The position numbers were made by a program, and so were the translations under genes. Below the pieces are notes generated by a model, which was not told the DNA's origin, ran no database searches, and saw only the letters and a program-made list of their open reading frames with translations. 64,000 bases of DNA from Novosphingobium sp. (GTDB lineage Bacteria; Pseudomonadota; Alphaproteobacteria; Sphingomonadales; Sphingomonadaceae), in the NCBI GenBank assembly GCA_016719755.1, contig JADJYM010000004.1:62001-126000 (forward strand), in the 5' to 3' direction. Of the stretch, positions 18,011 to 29,838 are shown one piece after another. The stretch's first letter is position 1, and each line of letters opens with the position of its first letter.

Positions 18011-19120
18011 TCAGCCGCCTTTCTGGCGCGCCGCCCCGGCCTTCCCCGCCGCGCTCAGCCATGGGCCAAGCTCGGCAAACGGCACCGCCGCATCATCCCC
18101 GCAGGCCTGCGCCACGTGCGGCAGCGAGGGCGAAAAGACGAGGCCGGTGCGGTCAAGCCCGATGTTCCATAATTCGGCCTCGCTCACCACCGTGCGGCAC
18201 TCGCTGTCTTCGAAGCGCAGGCGGCGCAAAACCAGCCGCTTGAAGGCCGGAGACAGGGGCCGCAGCGATGAATCCTCGAACCAGTCACCACGCGGCACAG
18301 CCGCCGGGGTCAGCCAGGTGCCAAGGTCCACCTTTTTGCCGGTCTTGCGGTCGAAGGTCAGCCACCAGTAATCCGCATAGGGGTGCGCCCCGCCGCAGAA
18401 GCCCCCGGCACTGGCCGTGACGGAGACAAAGGCCGCACTCACCGCGCGCGGGGCATAGCCGAAACTGAAGTCGCCATCGTTGCCAAGACTGCCGAGCGCG
18501 CCCTGGAAGCACGAAACGTAGTCCGCCTCGCCCTCGGGCCTTGCCGGATCGAGCCGCAGCGCGGCCAGAATCGCCTTGTCGCCGGACGCGACCGGGGAAT
18601 AGGCAAAGCTGGTCAGCGAAACCTCCGGAAAGCCGCGGCCCACATCCCATGTCAGTTCGCGGTAGGCGAACCTGGCGAGCGTTTTCGGAGCCTCGCGCAG
18701 TTTCACCGGCTGGATGCGCGGGGCGAGGAATTCACGGGTGCCGCAGGCGCCATCGGTGATGTCGGCAGCCACGCGGGTCAGCGCCAGCGGCAGGACTTTC
18801 GCGCCCTGCTGCCATTCGCCCGCCAGGCTGTCGCCAGCAGGGCGCAGCGTCCACCGGCCGGTTACCGCGTCGGAACTGCCCGCCTTCTCAACCCATGATC
18901 CATCGTCCCGCCGGTCCAGTCCGATCGTCTTGAGCTGGCTCAGGTAGTAATAGGCCCCGACGCTCCAACTGTCTGAACGCTGCGACAGGCACAGCCGCAC
19001 CGGATAGGTGCCGATCGTGCCCTGCCACACCCCTTCCCACGGCTGTGGCGGAGCGGCGGCGTCCTGCGCGGCGGCGGGAACGGCGGCCAGGAGCGCCAGC
19101 GCAGCCGCAAACTGCCTCAC
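18011..19120 (-). CDS. Secreted protein of unknown function
   Basis: 369 residues with a cleavable signal peptide ([19 protein letters not shown], probable cleavage after AAAQ). The N-terminal third looks like a small beta-rich domain ([18 protein letters not shown]). The C-terminal half contains [25 protein letters not shown], reminiscent of DUF3298/RsiV-type domains. Five or six cysteines suggest disulfides in the periplasm. ATG 19120 overlaps the phhB stop. No function can be assigned. Confidence 0.72.
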   Translation of the reverse strand: MRQFAAALALLAAVPAAAQDAAAPPQPWEGVWQGTIGTYPVRLCLSQRSDSWSVGAYYYLSQLKTIGLDRRDDGSWVEKAGSSDAVTGRWTLRPAGDSLAGEWQQGAKVLPLALTRVAADITDGACGTREFLAPRIQPVKLREAPKTLARFAYRELTWDVGRGFPEVSLTSFAYSPVASGDKAILAALRLDPARPEGEADYVSCFQGALGSLGNDGDFSFGYAPRAVSAAFVSVTASAGGFCGGAHPYADYWWLTFDRKTGKKVDLGTWLTPAAVPRGDWFEDSSLRPLSPAFKRLVLRRLRFEDSECRTVVSEAELWNIGLDRTGLVFSPSLPHVAQACGDDAAVPFAELGPWLSAAGKAGAARQKGG

Positions 19121-19407
19121 AGCATCGCCTCGATCGCGTGGGCCATGTCGGCATCGCGCTGGCTGATCCCGCCCGCGTCATGGGTGGTCAGCGTGATGCC
19201 GACGCGGTTGTAGACGTTGAACCATTCGGGATGGTGATCGGCCTTTTCGGCATAAAGCGCGATGCGGGTCATGAAGGAAAAAGCCTGGCTGAAATCATCG
19301 AACTCAAACCCGCATTCGATGGCCAGGCCATCTTCGCGCAGGGTCCAGCCGGGCAGGTCTTCCAGCAGCGCGGAAACTTCGGCATCGGTCAGTCGGGCAA
19401 TCGGCAT
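19117..19407 (-). CDS. phhB: 4a-hydroxytetrahydrobiopterin dehydratase (PCD)
   Basis: Recycles the pterin cofactor by dehydrating 4a-hydroxy-tetrahydropterin, normally for phenylalanine hydroxylase. 96 residues, the normal size. Family signature [25 protein letters not shown] includes the paired histidines of the active site (H58, H59). [12 protein letters not shown] follows. Start ATG 19407. Phenylalanine hydroxylase is not nearby, but homogentisate-pathway enzymes (maiA, an FAH-family protein) occur at 57-59 kb, consistent with aromatic amino acid catabolism. Confidence 0.93.
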   Translation of the reverse strand: MPIARLTDAEVSALLEDLPGWTLREDGLAIECGFEFDDFSQAFSFMTRIALYAEKADHHPEWFNVYNRVGITLTTHDAGGISQRDADMAHAIEAML

Positions 19408-19454
19408 CGCGCTCTCCTTGGCAGAGCGCCAGCTTTCCCCTATCGCGCCGGTCC

Positions 19455-20033
19455 ATGCAAGCGCGACGCCTCGCCGCCCGTGACATCGCCTGCCGGCGCG
19501 GCGACCGACTGCTGCTGCGCGGCCTGTCGTTCGCGCTTGGCCCGGGCGAGGCGCTGCAACTGGCGGGTGCCAACGGGACCGGCAAATCCAGCCTGATGCG
19601 CATCCTTGCCGGCCTGCTTGCGCCCATTGCGGGAACGGTTGAGCGCGAAGGCGCGATTGGCCTGCTGGACGAGCGTCCCGCACTCGATCCGCATCTGCCG
19701 CTGGGCCAGGCGCTGGGCTTCTGGCAGCGGCTTGATGGCCCGCATGACAACCGCGCCGCCGACCTTGGCCTGGCCGGACTGGAGGATGTGCCGGTGCGTT
19801 ACCTGTCCACCGGACAGAAGAAGCGCGCCGCGCTGGCCCGGCTGATCGGCCAGCAAGCCCCGCTGTGGCTGCTCGATGAGCCGCTCAACGGCCTCGATAC
19901 GCGGGGTGTGGCGCTGGTCGAAGGCCTGGTGGCGCAGCACTGCGGGGCGGGCGGAATCGCCGTGATCGCCTCGCACCAGCCGATCGCGGTGCCGGGGCTG
20001 GCGCGCATCGAGCTCAAGGATTTCGCGGCATGA
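19455..20033 (+). CDS. ccmA: Heme exporter ATP-binding protein CcmA
   Basis: ATPase subunit of the CcmAB(CD) complex, which drives release of holo-CcmE in cytochrome c maturation. 192 residues. Walker [10 protein letters not shown] begins at G38, the ABC signature is LSTGQ at 117-121, Walker B LLDEP is at 139-143 and the switch histidine is in IASHQ. The stop overlaps the ccmB ATG. Only ccmA and ccmB are here; ccmC, E, F and H must lie elsewhere. Confidence 0.95.
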   Translation: MQARRLAARDIACRRGDRLLLRGLSFALGPGEALQLAGANGTGKSSLMRILAGLLAPIAGTVEREGAIGLLDERPALDPHLPLGQALGFWQRLDGPHDNRAADLGLAGLEDVPVRYLSTGQKKRAALARLIGQQAPLWLLDEPLNGLDTRGVALVEGLVAQHCGAGGIAVIASHQPIAVPGLARIELKDFAA

Positions 20034-20689
20034 GCGGTCTGTTCCTGCCCCTGCTGGTGCGCGACCTCAAGCTGCTGATGTCGGGCGGGCGGCGCGGCGG
20101 AGCGCTGCTGCCGGTGCTGTTCTTCCTGGCGGTGGCGATGCTTTATCCCTTTGCCGTCGGGCCGGACGCGCCGCTGCTGGCGCGCACCGGCGGCGGGGTG
20201 ATCTGGGTGGCGGCGCTGCTCGCCGCGATCCTTCCGCTCGACCGGTTGATCGAGCCGGACCTCGAACTCGGCTTCTTCGACCAGTGGGCGCTGCGCGGCA
20301 TTTCCGAGGAAGCGCTGGTCGCCATCCGGATGCTGGCCCACTGGCTGAGCTTCGGCCCGCCGCTGATGCTGGCCACCCTGCCCGCATCGGTTCTGGTCGG
20401 GATCGATGCTGAAAAACTGCGTATTGTCGAGCTGGGTCTGCTGGCGGGAACCCCGGGCCTGGCCGCGCTGGGCGTGACCGTCGCGGCGCTCACTGCGGGC
20501 CTGCGCGGCGGCGCGGCGCTGGGCGGCTTGCTGGTGATCCCGCTTGCGGTGCCGCTGCTGGTGTTCGGTGCGGGCAGCCTGGCGATCGGCGGGGAAGGCG
20601 GCATCGCCCTGACCGGCGCGGTCAGCCTGGTGCTGCTGGCCATCGCCCCCTTCGCCGGTGGCGCGGCGATCCGCGCGGCGCGGGGGTAG
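20030..20689 (+). CDS. ccmB: Heme exporter permease CcmB
   Basis: Membrane subunit partnering CcmA in cytochrome c biogenesis. 219 residues with about six hydrophobic segments. LPLDRLIEPDLELGFFDQW around residue 68 fits the family's conserved LFEDDYEDG-like loop, in a divergent form. ATG 20030 overlaps the ccmA stop (ATGA). The next gene (map) converges on it, so ccmAB forms a two-gene operon. Confidence 0.93.
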   Translation: MSGLFLPLLVRDLKLLMSGGRRGGALLPVLFFLAVAMLYPFAVGPDAPLLARTGGGVIWVAALLAAILPLDRLIEPDLELGFFDQWALRGISEEALVAIRMLAHWLSFGPPLMLATLPASVLVGIDAEKLRIVELGLLAGTPGLAALGVTVAALTAGLRGGAALGGLLVIPLAVPLLVFGAGSLAIGGEGGIALTGAVSLVLLAIAPFAGGAAIRAARG

Positions 20690-20746
20690 ACTTTTCTGGC
20701 GGGTGCGCCAACCGCATCCTCAGTTGGCTCGGCCAGGCCGGCCCGC

Positions 20747-21571
20747 TCAATAAGGCGGCTTGTGCAGGCCCTTGGGGCTGATGGTGAAAATCTCGCAGCC
20801 GGTCTCGGTAATCCCGATCGAATGCTCGAACTGGGCGGAAAGCGAACGGTCGCGGGTGACCGCCGTCCAGCCATCATCCAGCATCTTCACCCCCGCCTTG
20901 CCAAGGTTGATCATCGGCTCGATCGTGAAGAACATTCCAGGGCGCAGTTCCGGCCCCGTGCCCGCGCGCGCGGCATGGATCACTTCGGGTGCATCGTGGA
21001 ACAGGCGGCCAAGGCCGTGGCCGCAAAATTCGCGCACCACGCCATAACGGTGGCGCTCCGCATGGTTCTGGATCGCCGCGCCGATGTTGCCCAGCCGGGC
21101 GCCGGGCCTGGCCTCGGCGATGCCGATCATCAGGCACTCATAGGTTACATCGACCAGCCGCCGCGCCTTCAGCGGAACATCGCCCACCAGGTACATCCGG
21201 CTGGAATCGCCGTGCCAGCCGTCCAGCAGCGGGGTGACATCGATGTTCACGATGTCGCCATCGCGCAGCACCTTGTCGCCCGGGATGCCGTGGCAGATCA
21301 CGTTGTTGATCGAGGTGCAGCACGAATGGGCATAACCCCGGTAGCCGAGCGTCGCCGGCACCGCGCCGCCATCCAGGGTCATCTGGCGGACAAGATCGTC
21401 GATCTGCCCGGTGGTCACCCCCGGCTGGACGAACGGCACCAGCGCATCGAGGATCTCGGCCGCGAGCCGCCCCGCTTTCCGCATGCCTTCGAAGGCCGCG
21501 GGGCCGTGCAGCTTGATGGTGCCGTCGCGCAGGACGGTGTCGCTATCGTCTACTACCTGGTATTGTGTCAT
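20747..21571 (-). CDS. map: Type I methionine aminopeptidase Map
   Basis: Removes the N-terminal methionine from nascent proteins; dinuclear metalloenzyme. 274 residues from ATG 21571. Metal ligands are visible in order: two aspartates in VNIDVTPLLDGWHGDSSRMY, histidine in GHGLGRLFHDAP, glutamate in FTIEPMIN, glutamate in QFEHSIGIT. CHGIPGDK is the conserved substrate loop. An N-terminal extension of about 20 residues before GMRKAGRLAAEIL is normal for alphaproteobacterial Map. Confidence 0.96.
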   Translation of the reverse strand: MTQYQVVDDSDTVLRDGTIKLHGPAAFEGMRKAGRLAAEILDALVPFVQPGVTTGQIDDLVRQMTLDGGAVPATLGYRGYAHSCCTSINNVICHGIPGDKVLRDGDIVNIDVTPLLDGWHGDSSRMYLVGDVPLKARRLVDVTYECLMIGIAEARPGARLGNIGAAIQNHAERHRYGVVREFCGHGLGRLFHDAPEVIHAARAGTGPELRPGMFFTIEPMINLGKAGVKMLDDGWTAVTRDRSLSAQFEHSIGITETGCEIFTISPKGLHKPPY

Positions 21572-21623
21572 CCCGGTCCATGTAGCGAATGCTTCGCAAA
21601 ATTGCGAGGGCTCAGCGCCCTGA

Positions 21624-22436
21624 TCACCGTGAGGCGGCAAACAGGGCGCGATATTCGGGCTTTACCGCCTTCAGCACCGCCGGGGTGACCGGCAGCGTGA
21701 CCTCATACGAACCCTCGGCATAAGATCCGGCGGCATAGGGATCGACCAGCACGCCGATGCGGGTGAAATGCTGCCTGTCCGCCGACCCCAGGATCACGGT
21801 CGATTCCACCGGATCGATGCATTCGTCGAACATGTCGCCGCTGTCGCGGTTGACCGGAGCCTGGCGCCGCTTCGCCCGTTCCCGGTCAAGCAGATTGCAG
21901 AACGGCGTGCGGATCGCGGCGCTGAGCGCGGCTTTGGAGACGAACAGGTCGCTCGCCGCGCGGCGGGCGCCTGCCGCCTTGTCCCACAGCAGCGCGTCGG
22001 TCCACGGGTTGCCGTGCGCGCCGCCGGTAAATTCCCAGCGCTGCGCTGTCAGGCTCAGCCAGCCCGGCAGGTCGGTCACCACCGTCCAGTCGGTTGAATG
22101 GCCGTAAGGATTGAAGTCGAAGCCGCTTGCCTTGGCTTCCTTTTGCCCTTCCCGTGCCGCCGCCAACAATTCGCGCCGCGCCTTGTCGAGATCGGAATCG
22201 AGCAATCCCTTCAGCGCCGGGATCGCCGCCGCCTGGGCCGGATAGGCATAGTCGAACTGGATCAGCGCCGTCTCTTCCTTGACGCTGACCGCCTTGGCCG
22301 CTGGCGGGGCGGCTGCGACAGCGGGAGCAGCGGCAGCGTGCGCCGCAGCGCTCGTCTCCGCTGCGAGCGGCGCGTCGGCCTCGCCCGAGCAGGCAGCCAG
22401 AAGCAGGACGGCAAGGATTGGGGCAAGGCTGCGCAT
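21624..22436 (-). CDS. Lipoprotein with DUF4163/DUF3298-like domain
   Basis: 270 residues from ATG 22436. A lipobox LLAAC gives a lipid-modified cysteine at about residue 16, followed by an Ala/Pro-rich linker to about residue 50. The body shows the PdaC/RsiV-like arrangement: short DUF4163-type segment (ALIQFDYAYPA), then WEFTGGAHGNPWTDALLWD of DUF3298. In other bacteria such domains bind peptidoglycan or lysozyme. That role is only a family-level guess here. It is divergent from the M17 aminopeptidase gene. Confidence 0.75.
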   Translation of the reverse strand: MRSLAPILAVLLLAACSGEADAPLAAETSAAAHAAAAPAVAAAPPAAKAVSVKEETALIQFDYAYPAQAAAIPALKGLLDSDLDKARRELLAAAREGQKEAKASGFDFNPYGHSTDWTVVTDLPGWLSLTAQRWEFTGGAHGNPWTDALLWDKAAGARRAASDLFVSKAALSAAIRTPFCNLLDRERAKRRQAPVNRDSGDMFDECIDPVESTVILGSADRQHFTRIGVLVDPYAAGSYAEGSYEVTLPVTPAVLKAVKPEYRALFAASR

Positions 22437-22490
22437 CGGGCCGATTTCCTCTCGCTTCACCCGCACGGTCGGGGTTAAGGCTGCTGCATC

Positions 22491-23865
<1,375 letters not shown>

Positions 23866-23873
<8 letters not shown>

Positions 23874-24267
23874 CTTGCCCTATGGCACGGGCGCCGCTAA
23901 TCGCCCGATCTTCCGTTTCGAAGGGGGCCATGACTTGACCGCCACTACCATTCCCGCCGGCCAGCTCTCGCTTGCCGGGCCGAGCGAAAAGCTCGACGCG
24001 CCGCACTGGCCGGTGCGCGGGGACCTGGCGCACGTCCGCCTGGCGGGCAAGGTTTTCGTGCCGCACTATGCCGCGCCGATGGAGCGCCGGGTGGTGGCGG
24101 CCGGGGGCGCCTTGATGACCTCGGTCAAGCCCGATGCCGACCTGCGCGAACAGCTGGCAGGCGGCACCCTGTTCAACGTGCTCGACATCGCCGGGGGCTG
24201 GGCCTGGGGCCAGGTCGGGGAAGACGGCTTCGTAGGTTATCTGCGGCTTGAGGAACTGGCACCATGA
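23866..24267 (+). CDS. SH3-only protein, apparent truncated NlpC/P60 peptidase
   Basis: 133 residues. The stretch HWPVRGDLAHVRLAGKVFVP and FNVLDIAGGWAWGQVGEDGFVGYL match the N-terminal bacterial SH3 domain of dipeptidyl-peptidase VI-like C40 enzymes, which in sphingomonads often lie next to the M17 peptidase gene. The catalytic Cys/His domain that should follow is absent: the frame stops at 24267 and argC begins 4 bp before. No signal peptide is obvious. ATG 23866 overlaps the preceding stop. It may be a stand-alone binding module or a decayed peptidase. Confidence 0.7.
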
Positions 24268-25187
24268 CTGCCCGCGTATTCATCGACGGCGCCGCCGGAA
24301 CCACTGGCCTCGAAATCGTCGAGCGCCTGGCGCCGCGCGCCGAGTTCGAGCTGCTGATCCTCGACGAACCCCAGCGCAAGAGCGCGCAGGCCCGGCGCGA
24401 CGCGTTCCACGCGGCCGACTTTGCCGTGTTGTGCCTGCCCGACGATGCCGCGATCGAAGCGGTCGCTCTGGCCGGAGGCAGCAAGGTGCGGATCGTCGAT
24501 GCCTCCACCGCGCACCGGGTCGATCCGGCCTGGACCTATGGCTTCCCCGAAATTGTCGGGCGCGAGGCGGTTGCGGCGGCCAGCCGGGTCAGCAATCCCG
24601 GCTGCTATCCCACCGGCTTCATTGCCCTTGTCGCCCCGCTGGTCCGCAGCGGCCTGCTGCGGGCCGACTGGCCCTACACCTGCCACGCGGCGTCCGGTTA
24701 TTCGGGCGGCGGCAAGGCGCTGATCGCGCGGTTCGAGGCGGATGCCGACATCGCCTATCGCGATTATGGCCTGGCCCTGGGCCACAAGCACGTGCCCGAA
24801 ATGCGCACCTATGCCGGGCTGGCCCATGACCCGCTGTTCGCCCCCGCCGTGATCGCGGCGCATCGCGGCATGGTGGTGGAAGTGCCGCTGCACCTTGCCC
24901 TGATCAACCGCACGGCCACCCCGGACGCGCTGCGCCAGTGTCTGGCGGAATTCTACGCCGACAGCCCGGTGGTCAGCGTCAGGACCGATTGCCCGGACGA
25001 ACTGCTGCTGCGCCGCTCGATGGCTCCATCCGACCGGCTGGAGCTTTACGTGTTCGGCGCGAAGGACGGCGCGCAGGCGCGGCTGGTGGCCGTGCTCGAC
25101 AACCTGGGCAAGGGCGCCAGCGGCGCGGCGGTGCAAAGCCTCAACCTGATGGCCGGCCTGCCCGAGATTGCGGGCCTTTCGCTCTGA
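24264..25187 (+). CDS. argC: N-acetyl-gamma-glutamyl-phosphate reductase (type 2 ArgC)
   Basis: NADPH-dependent third step of arginine biosynthesis. 307 residues, the length of the short ArgC type 2. The cofactor loop GAAGTTGLEI is at 9-18. The catalytic cysteine sits in SNPGCYPTGF near residue 116. The substrate-binding ASGYSGGGKALI and the late histidine in HRGMVVEVPL follow. The start overlaps the SH3 protein stop (ATGA). No other arg genes are in the window. Confidence 0.94.
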   Translation: MTARVFIDGAAGTTGLEIVERLAPRAEFELLILDEPQRKSAQARRDAFHAADFAVLCLPDDAAIEAVALAGGSKVRIVDASTAHRVDPAWTYGFPEIVGREAVAAASRVSNPGCYPTGFIALVAPLVRSGLLRADWPYTCHAASGYSGGGKALIARFEADADIAYRDYGLALGHKHVPEMRTYAGLAHDPLFAPAVIAAHRGMVVEVPLHLALINRTATPDALRQCLAEFYADSPVVSVRTDCPDELLLRRSMAPSDRLELYVFGAKDGAQARLVAVLDNLGKGASGAAVQSLNLMAGLPEIAGLSL

Positions 25188-25236
25188 TTGCCTAAAATTC
25201 AGGCAACTCCTGCCGAAAAAAGCAGCAACTCCTGCC
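25188..25236. repeat. Inverted and direct repeats upstream of glnB
   Basis: TTGCCT (25188-25193) and AGGCAA (25201-25206) form a 6-bp inverted repeat. GCAACTCCTGCC occurs at 25203-25214 and again at 25225-25236, a 22-bp period (about two helical turns). Together they look like a cluster of binding sites about 110-160 bp upstream of the sigma-54-like promoter. Confidence 0.5.
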
Positions 25237-25334
25237 CGGCAAATGCGCAGCGATCTTGCTTCGCTGTTGCATCGCGAGCGCGGGATATTGCGCTTTTGGC
25301 CCTTTTCCGGGCCTCCCGCATCGCCTAGGGCTGA

Positions 25335-25775
<441 letters not shown>

Positions 25776-25870
25776 AATCAACGGATTTTCGCCTCTCCCG
25801 CAGGGGCGGAATGGACAACAGCAGGATCCCGGCCGCCGCGCGCCCCGGGGAAGCATGAGAAGGAAGTAAA

Positions 25871-27280
25871 ATGGCGAAGGCAGCAGACATCCTCAAGCGC
25901 ATCCAGGACGAAGGCATCGAATGGGTCGACCTGCGTTTCACCGACCCCAAGGGCAAGTGGCAGCACCTCACCATGGTCGCCTCGGTCATGGGCGAGGATG
26001 AACTGGAAGACGGCCTGATGTTCGACGGCTCCTCGATCGAGGGCTGGAAGGCGATCAACGAATCCGACATGATCCTCAAGCCCGACCTCGACGCGGTCTA
26101 CATCGACCCGTTCAGCGCGACGCCGATGATGATCATCTGCTGCGACATCGTCGAGCCCTCGACCGGCGACCTCTACGCCCGCGATCCGCGTTCGACCGCC
26201 AAGCGCGCCGAATCCTACGTCAAGGCCAGCGGCGTGGGCGACACCGTCTACGTCGGTCCGGAAGCCGAATTCTTCGTCTTCGACGACGTGCGCTTCTATG
26301 ATGGCTACAACGGCAACGGCTTCTCGATCGACGACATCGAACTGCCGACCAATTCGAACACCGACTACCAGGGCAACAACCTGGCCCACCGTCCCCGCGC
26401 CAAGGGTGGCTATTTCCCGGTGGCTCCGGTCGACAGCCTGGTCGACGTGCGCGGCGAAATGGTCGCCACCATGCTCGAAATGGGCCTGCCCTGCGACAAG
26501 CACCACCACGAAGTCGCCTCGGCCCAGCATGAGCTTGGCCTGACCTTCGGCACCCTGGTGCAGACCGCTGACCGCATGCAGGTCTACAAGTACGTCGTCC
26601 ACCAGGTCGCCCACGCCAACGGCAAGACCGCCACTTTCATGCCCAAGCCGATCATGAAGGACAACGGCAGCGGCATGCACACCCACATCTCGATCTGGGA
26701 TGGCGGCAAGCCGCTGTTCGCGGGCAACGGCTATGCCGGCCTGTCGGACATGTGCCTGTACTTCATCGGCGGCGTCATCAAGCACGCCAAGGCGCTCAAC
26801 GCCTTCACCAACCCGACCACCAACAGCTACAAGCGCCTGGTCCCGGGTTACGAAGCCCCGGTGCTGCTGGCCTATTCGGCCCGCAACCGCTCGGCCTCGT
26901 GCCGCATCCCCTACGGTGCGGGCGACAAGGCCAAGCGCGTGGAATTCCGCTTCCCCGACGCGATGGCCAACCCCTACCTGTGCTATGCCGCGCTGCTGAT
27001 GGCGGGTCTCGACGGGATCAAGAACAAGATCCACCCGGGCGAAGCGATGGACAAGAATCTCTACGATCTGCCGCCGGCCGAACTGGCCCAGGTGCCGACC
27101 GTGTGCGGTTCGCTGCGTGAAGCGCTGGAAAGCCTTGAGGCTGACTATGACTTCCTGCTGCAGGGCGGGGTCTTCACCAAGGACCAGATCGACGCCTACA
27201 TCGAACTGAAGTGGCCGGAAGTGCTGCGTTGGGAAACCACGCCGTCGGCCGTCGAATTCGACATGTACTACAGCGCCTGA
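25871..27280 (+). CDS. glnA: Glutamine synthetase type I
   Basis: ATP-dependent amidation of glutamate; dodecameric. 469 residues, the usual GSI size. Motifs: [18 protein letters not shown] near 48-65, metal-site [47 protein letters not shown], and the adenylylation tyrosine in NLYDLPPAE (around residue 397). The adenylylation site and the upstream glnB point to the GSI-beta, PII/GlnE-controlled type. It starts after a good AAGGAAG Shine-Dalgarno and ends at a strong terminator. Confidence 0.98.
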   Translation: MAKAADILKRIQDEGIEWVDLRFTDPKGKWQHLTMVASVMGEDELEDGLMFDGSSIEGWKAINESDMILKPDLDAVYIDPFSATPMMIICCDIVEPSTGDLYARDPRSTAKRAESYVKASGVGDTVYVGPEAEFFVFDDVRFYDGYNGNGFSIDDIELPTNSNTDYQGNNLAHRPRAKGGYFPVAPVDSLVDVRGEMVATMLEMGLPCDKHHHEVASAQHELGLTFGTLVQTADRMQVYKYVVHQVAHANGKTATFMPKPIMKDNGSGMHTHISIWDGGKPLFAGNGYAGLSDMCLYFIGGVIKHAKALNAFTNPTTNSYKRLVPGYEAPVLLAYSARNRSASCRIPYGAGDKAKRVEFRFPDAMANPYLCYAALLMAGLDGIKNKIHPGEAMDKNLYDLPPAELAQVPTVCGSLREALESLEADYDFLLQGGVFTKDQIDAYIELKWPEVLRWETTPSAVEFDMYYSA

Positions 27281-27306
27281 TCCCGCGCTAAGGGTTCACC
27301 GAGAGG

Positions 27307-27335
27307 GGCGTCCGGAGCGATCCGGGCGCCTTTTT
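27307..27335 (+). terminator. Rho-independent terminator after glnA
   Basis: Stem GGCGTCCGGA / TCCGGGCGCC (10 bp with one G-U pair), GCGA loop, then TTTTT at 27331-27335. It is 27 bp after the glnA stop and also faces the convergent GGDEF/EAL gene. Confidence 0.9.
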
Positions 27336-27354
27336 CGTGTCCCCGGCCCGGCCT

Positions 27355-29670
27355 TCACGCCGCGCGAACCTTGCGTTTCGGTGAGCGCCCGGCGGACGGC
27401 AGCGTGGCCGCCGACTGCGCCTTCAGCACTTCGGCAAGCTCCTGGGGCGGCATTGGCCGCCAATGATAGAAGCCCTGGATCATCTCGCATCCGGCGGCGA
27501 CCACCAGCTGGCGCTGGAGCAGCGTTTCCACCCCTTCCGCCACGACCCGCGTGCGCAGCGTGTGGCCCAGCGCGACAATCGCCTTCAACACCGCCTGGGC
27601 ATCAAGATCGCGGTCGATGTTGCGCACGAACGAGCGATCGATCTTGAGCCGGTCGAACCGGAACGCGGTGAGGTAGGACAGGCTGGAATAGCCGGTCCCG
27701 AAATCGTCGAGCGCCACTCCGAAGCCCCGGTTCTGCAAGCCTGCCAGCACTTCGAAGGCACCTGCCCGGCGCTCCATCAGCACGCCTTCGGTCACTTCGA
27801 ACGTGATCCCATCCGCCTTGGCGCGCAGTTCGCGCATCAGAAGGTCGAGGTCTTCCAGAAAACCGCGTGCGGTCAGCTGGAGCGGCGACAGGTTGATCGA
27901 CACGTCAAGGTCCGGCCAGGCGGCGCGCTGCTGCAACACCCTGCCCAGCGTCCACCACCCCAGCAGGTTCATCAGCCCGGCCTGTTCGGCAATCGGCACA
28001 AATACCGACGGGCTGATCTGGCCGAGTTCCGGATGATCCCAGCGCAACAACGCCTCGCAACCAACGATCCGGCCATCGGCGGCGGCAACGATCGGCTGGT
28101 AGACCAGGCTCAGCTGGTCCTGCTGGAGCGCCTTGCGCAGTTCGCTTTCGATCTCGCGGCGGCGATGGACGTCCTGCGCCATTTCGGCGGTGAATGCCCG
28201 CCAGCGCGAACGGCCGCGCTGCTTGGCGCGGAACAGGGCGATATCGGCATTGCGCAGCAGGTCGGCGGCGCTGGTGCCCTGCTCCGGCGCCCAGCTGATC
28301 CCGCAGGAGGCGGTGACATCGATGATCCGCCCGTCGATCTTGAACGGCGCGGCAAAGATGCCCATCACCTCGCGCCCCAGCCGGCTGACTTCTCCGGGGG
28401 AGACCGGCCCGGCGCGCATCACGACGAATTCATCGCCGCCCAGCCGGGCAATCAGATCGTCCCCGCGCAGCCGGTTGCGGCACCGTGCGGCGACTTCCGC
28501 GACCAGCAGGTCGCCCGCCGAGTGGCCCAGCGTATCGTTGATGTACTTGAAGTGATCGAGATCGAAGAAGGCGACAGCAAGCGCCATACCTTCCTGCTGC
28601 CTGATGTCCCCAAGGGCCCGTTCCAGCTTGTGGATGAAGTAGCCGCGATTGGGCAGGCCGGTCATCGGGTCGCGGCGCGACTGCTCGATCGCCCCCGCCT
28701 CGCGCTCGCGCAGCTTGCCCATCGTCCGGCCCAGCACCCGCAGGATCGCGGCACCGCTGCCCACCAGTGCGACCACGAAGCAGATCAGCGCCACGAACAA
28801 CGGGCGCATCTGCTCCGAAATCGCGGTGCCCCGGGCCGAGAACTGCCAGCTGAGCCAGCCGACCGGATCGCCGGAAGCATCCGCCAGAGCGGTCTGGTTG
28901 ACATGCTCCCCCGAAGCCGGCGGGACGCCGACGGACACGCCCTTGAGCAGCAGGTCCGAACGCATCGCCGCAAGCAGCGCGCCATCGAAGAAGCGCACGG
29001 TAACCAGATGGCTTGGCGTCGCGCGCAACAGCGTCATGTCGGTATCGGGCACGATCGAGGCGATGGTCATCATCGCCGGGCGTCCCTCTGCCCGGATCAT
29101 CGCCTTGCTCCAGCGCGTGAGGGCACGGCCCTGATCATCGACCGGCCAGTCGGTATCCGTCAGGCGGCGCACGCCAGTGAAGGTTCCGAACACGGTGCGG
29201 TTCGCAGCCATCTGCACAAGCTCGCCCCGCACCTTGTCCTCCAGCGGAACGAAGGCAGCGGTCGGTGCCGGTTTGCCATCGTGCCAGGCGCGCAGCAGTT
29301 GGCCCTGCCCGTCAACCAGATAGATCCGGTCATAGTGGAAGTTCGACCACAGGAATTCGCCAAGGTAGGTATCGGCCCAGCGCATGTCGCGGCCCAGCAC
29401 CACCGCCCGATAGGCATCGTCCCAGGTGAGCTGGACCTTTTGCTGGGCAATCGAGGAGGCCGCCATCCGGTCGACATAATTGGCCACCAGCCGCTGTTCG
29501 GCCTGCCGGTCGAGCCGGTTGACGAGGGTGGTGGAATGGCGAAAGCCAAGCACGACGGCCGCGATCAGGGCCAGCAGCACGCCAACCGCGGTCAGCACCA
29601 CCAGCCCGAGGGCAACCTCGGTTCGCGCCACGCGCGCGGCATGTCGCCGGAAGTTGCCCCAACCGCCCAT
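27355..29670 (-). CDS. Membrane-bound CHASE4-like GGDEF/EAL cyclic-di-GMP protein
   Basis: Makes and/or degrades cyclic di-GMP in response to a periplasmic signal. 771 residues. TM1 is at about 20-42, a periplasmic sensor region of roughly 240 residues (CHASE4-like, with WDDAYRAVVLG near 83-93) follows, and TM2 is at 287-312. The GGDEF domain has an intact GGDEF at 411-415 and an inhibitory RxxD site RGDD at 402-405. The EAL domain has an intact EAL at 539-541, and DDFGTGYSSLSYL is present. Both catalytic signatures are complete, so either activity is possible. The C-terminus is basic. It is transcribed alone, divergent from the lysozyme gene. Confidence 0.94.
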   Translation of the reverse strand: MGGWGNFRRHAARVARTEVALGLVVLTAVGVLLALIAAVVLGFRHSTTLVNRLDRQAEQRLVANYVDRMAASSIAQQKVQLTWDDAYRAVVLGRDMRWADTYLGEFLWSNFHYDRIYLVDGQGQLLRAWHDGKPAPTAAFVPLEDKVRGELVQMAANRTVFGTFTGVRRLTDTDWPVDDQGRALTRWSKAMIRAEGRPAMMTIASIVPDTDMTLLRATPSHLVTVRFFDGALLAAMRSDLLLKGVSVGVPPASGEHVNQTALADASGDPVGWLSWQFSARGTAISEQMRPLFVALICFVVALVGSGAAILRVLGRTMGKLREREAGAIEQSRRDPMTGLPNRGYFIHKLERALGDIRQQEGMALAVAFFDLDHFKYINDTLGHSAGDLLVAEVAARCRNRLRGDDLIARLGGDEFVVMRAGPVSPGEVSRLGREVMGIFAAPFKIDGRIIDVTASCGISWAPEQGTSAADLLRNADIALFRAKQRGRSRWRAFTAEMAQDVHRRREIESELRKALQQDQLSLVYQPIVAAADGRIVGCEALLRWDHPELGQISPSVFVPIAEQAGLMNLLGWWTLGRVLQQRAAWPDLDVSINLSPLQLTARGFLEDLDLLMRELRAKADGITFEVTEGVLMERRAGAFEVLAGLQNRGFGVALDDFGTGYSSLSYLTAFRFDRLKIDRSFVRNIDRDLDAQAVLKAIVALGHTLRTRVVAEGVETLLQRQLVVAAGCEMIQGFYHWRPMPPQELAEVLKAQSAATLPSAGRSPKRKVRAA

Positions 29671-29838
29671 CGTGCCAGCAATGCCCGAACATGATTAACA
29701 AGCGGTAAGGATAGGCCACGCGCGGATCCCGTGGTGGCGGGCGGGCCGGTCGGCTGGCAGGCGGGCGCACAAACCATTTTCCTACAGCGCCGACCACGGC
29801 TTACTTGTGCGGCCTTCTTCACCAGGAGGCCCTCCCCC

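Noticed and set aside
27463..29694. Open frame of over 700 codons opposite the GGDEF/EAL gene
   Set aside because: Shadow of the cyclic-di-GMP gene; no recognisable domain.
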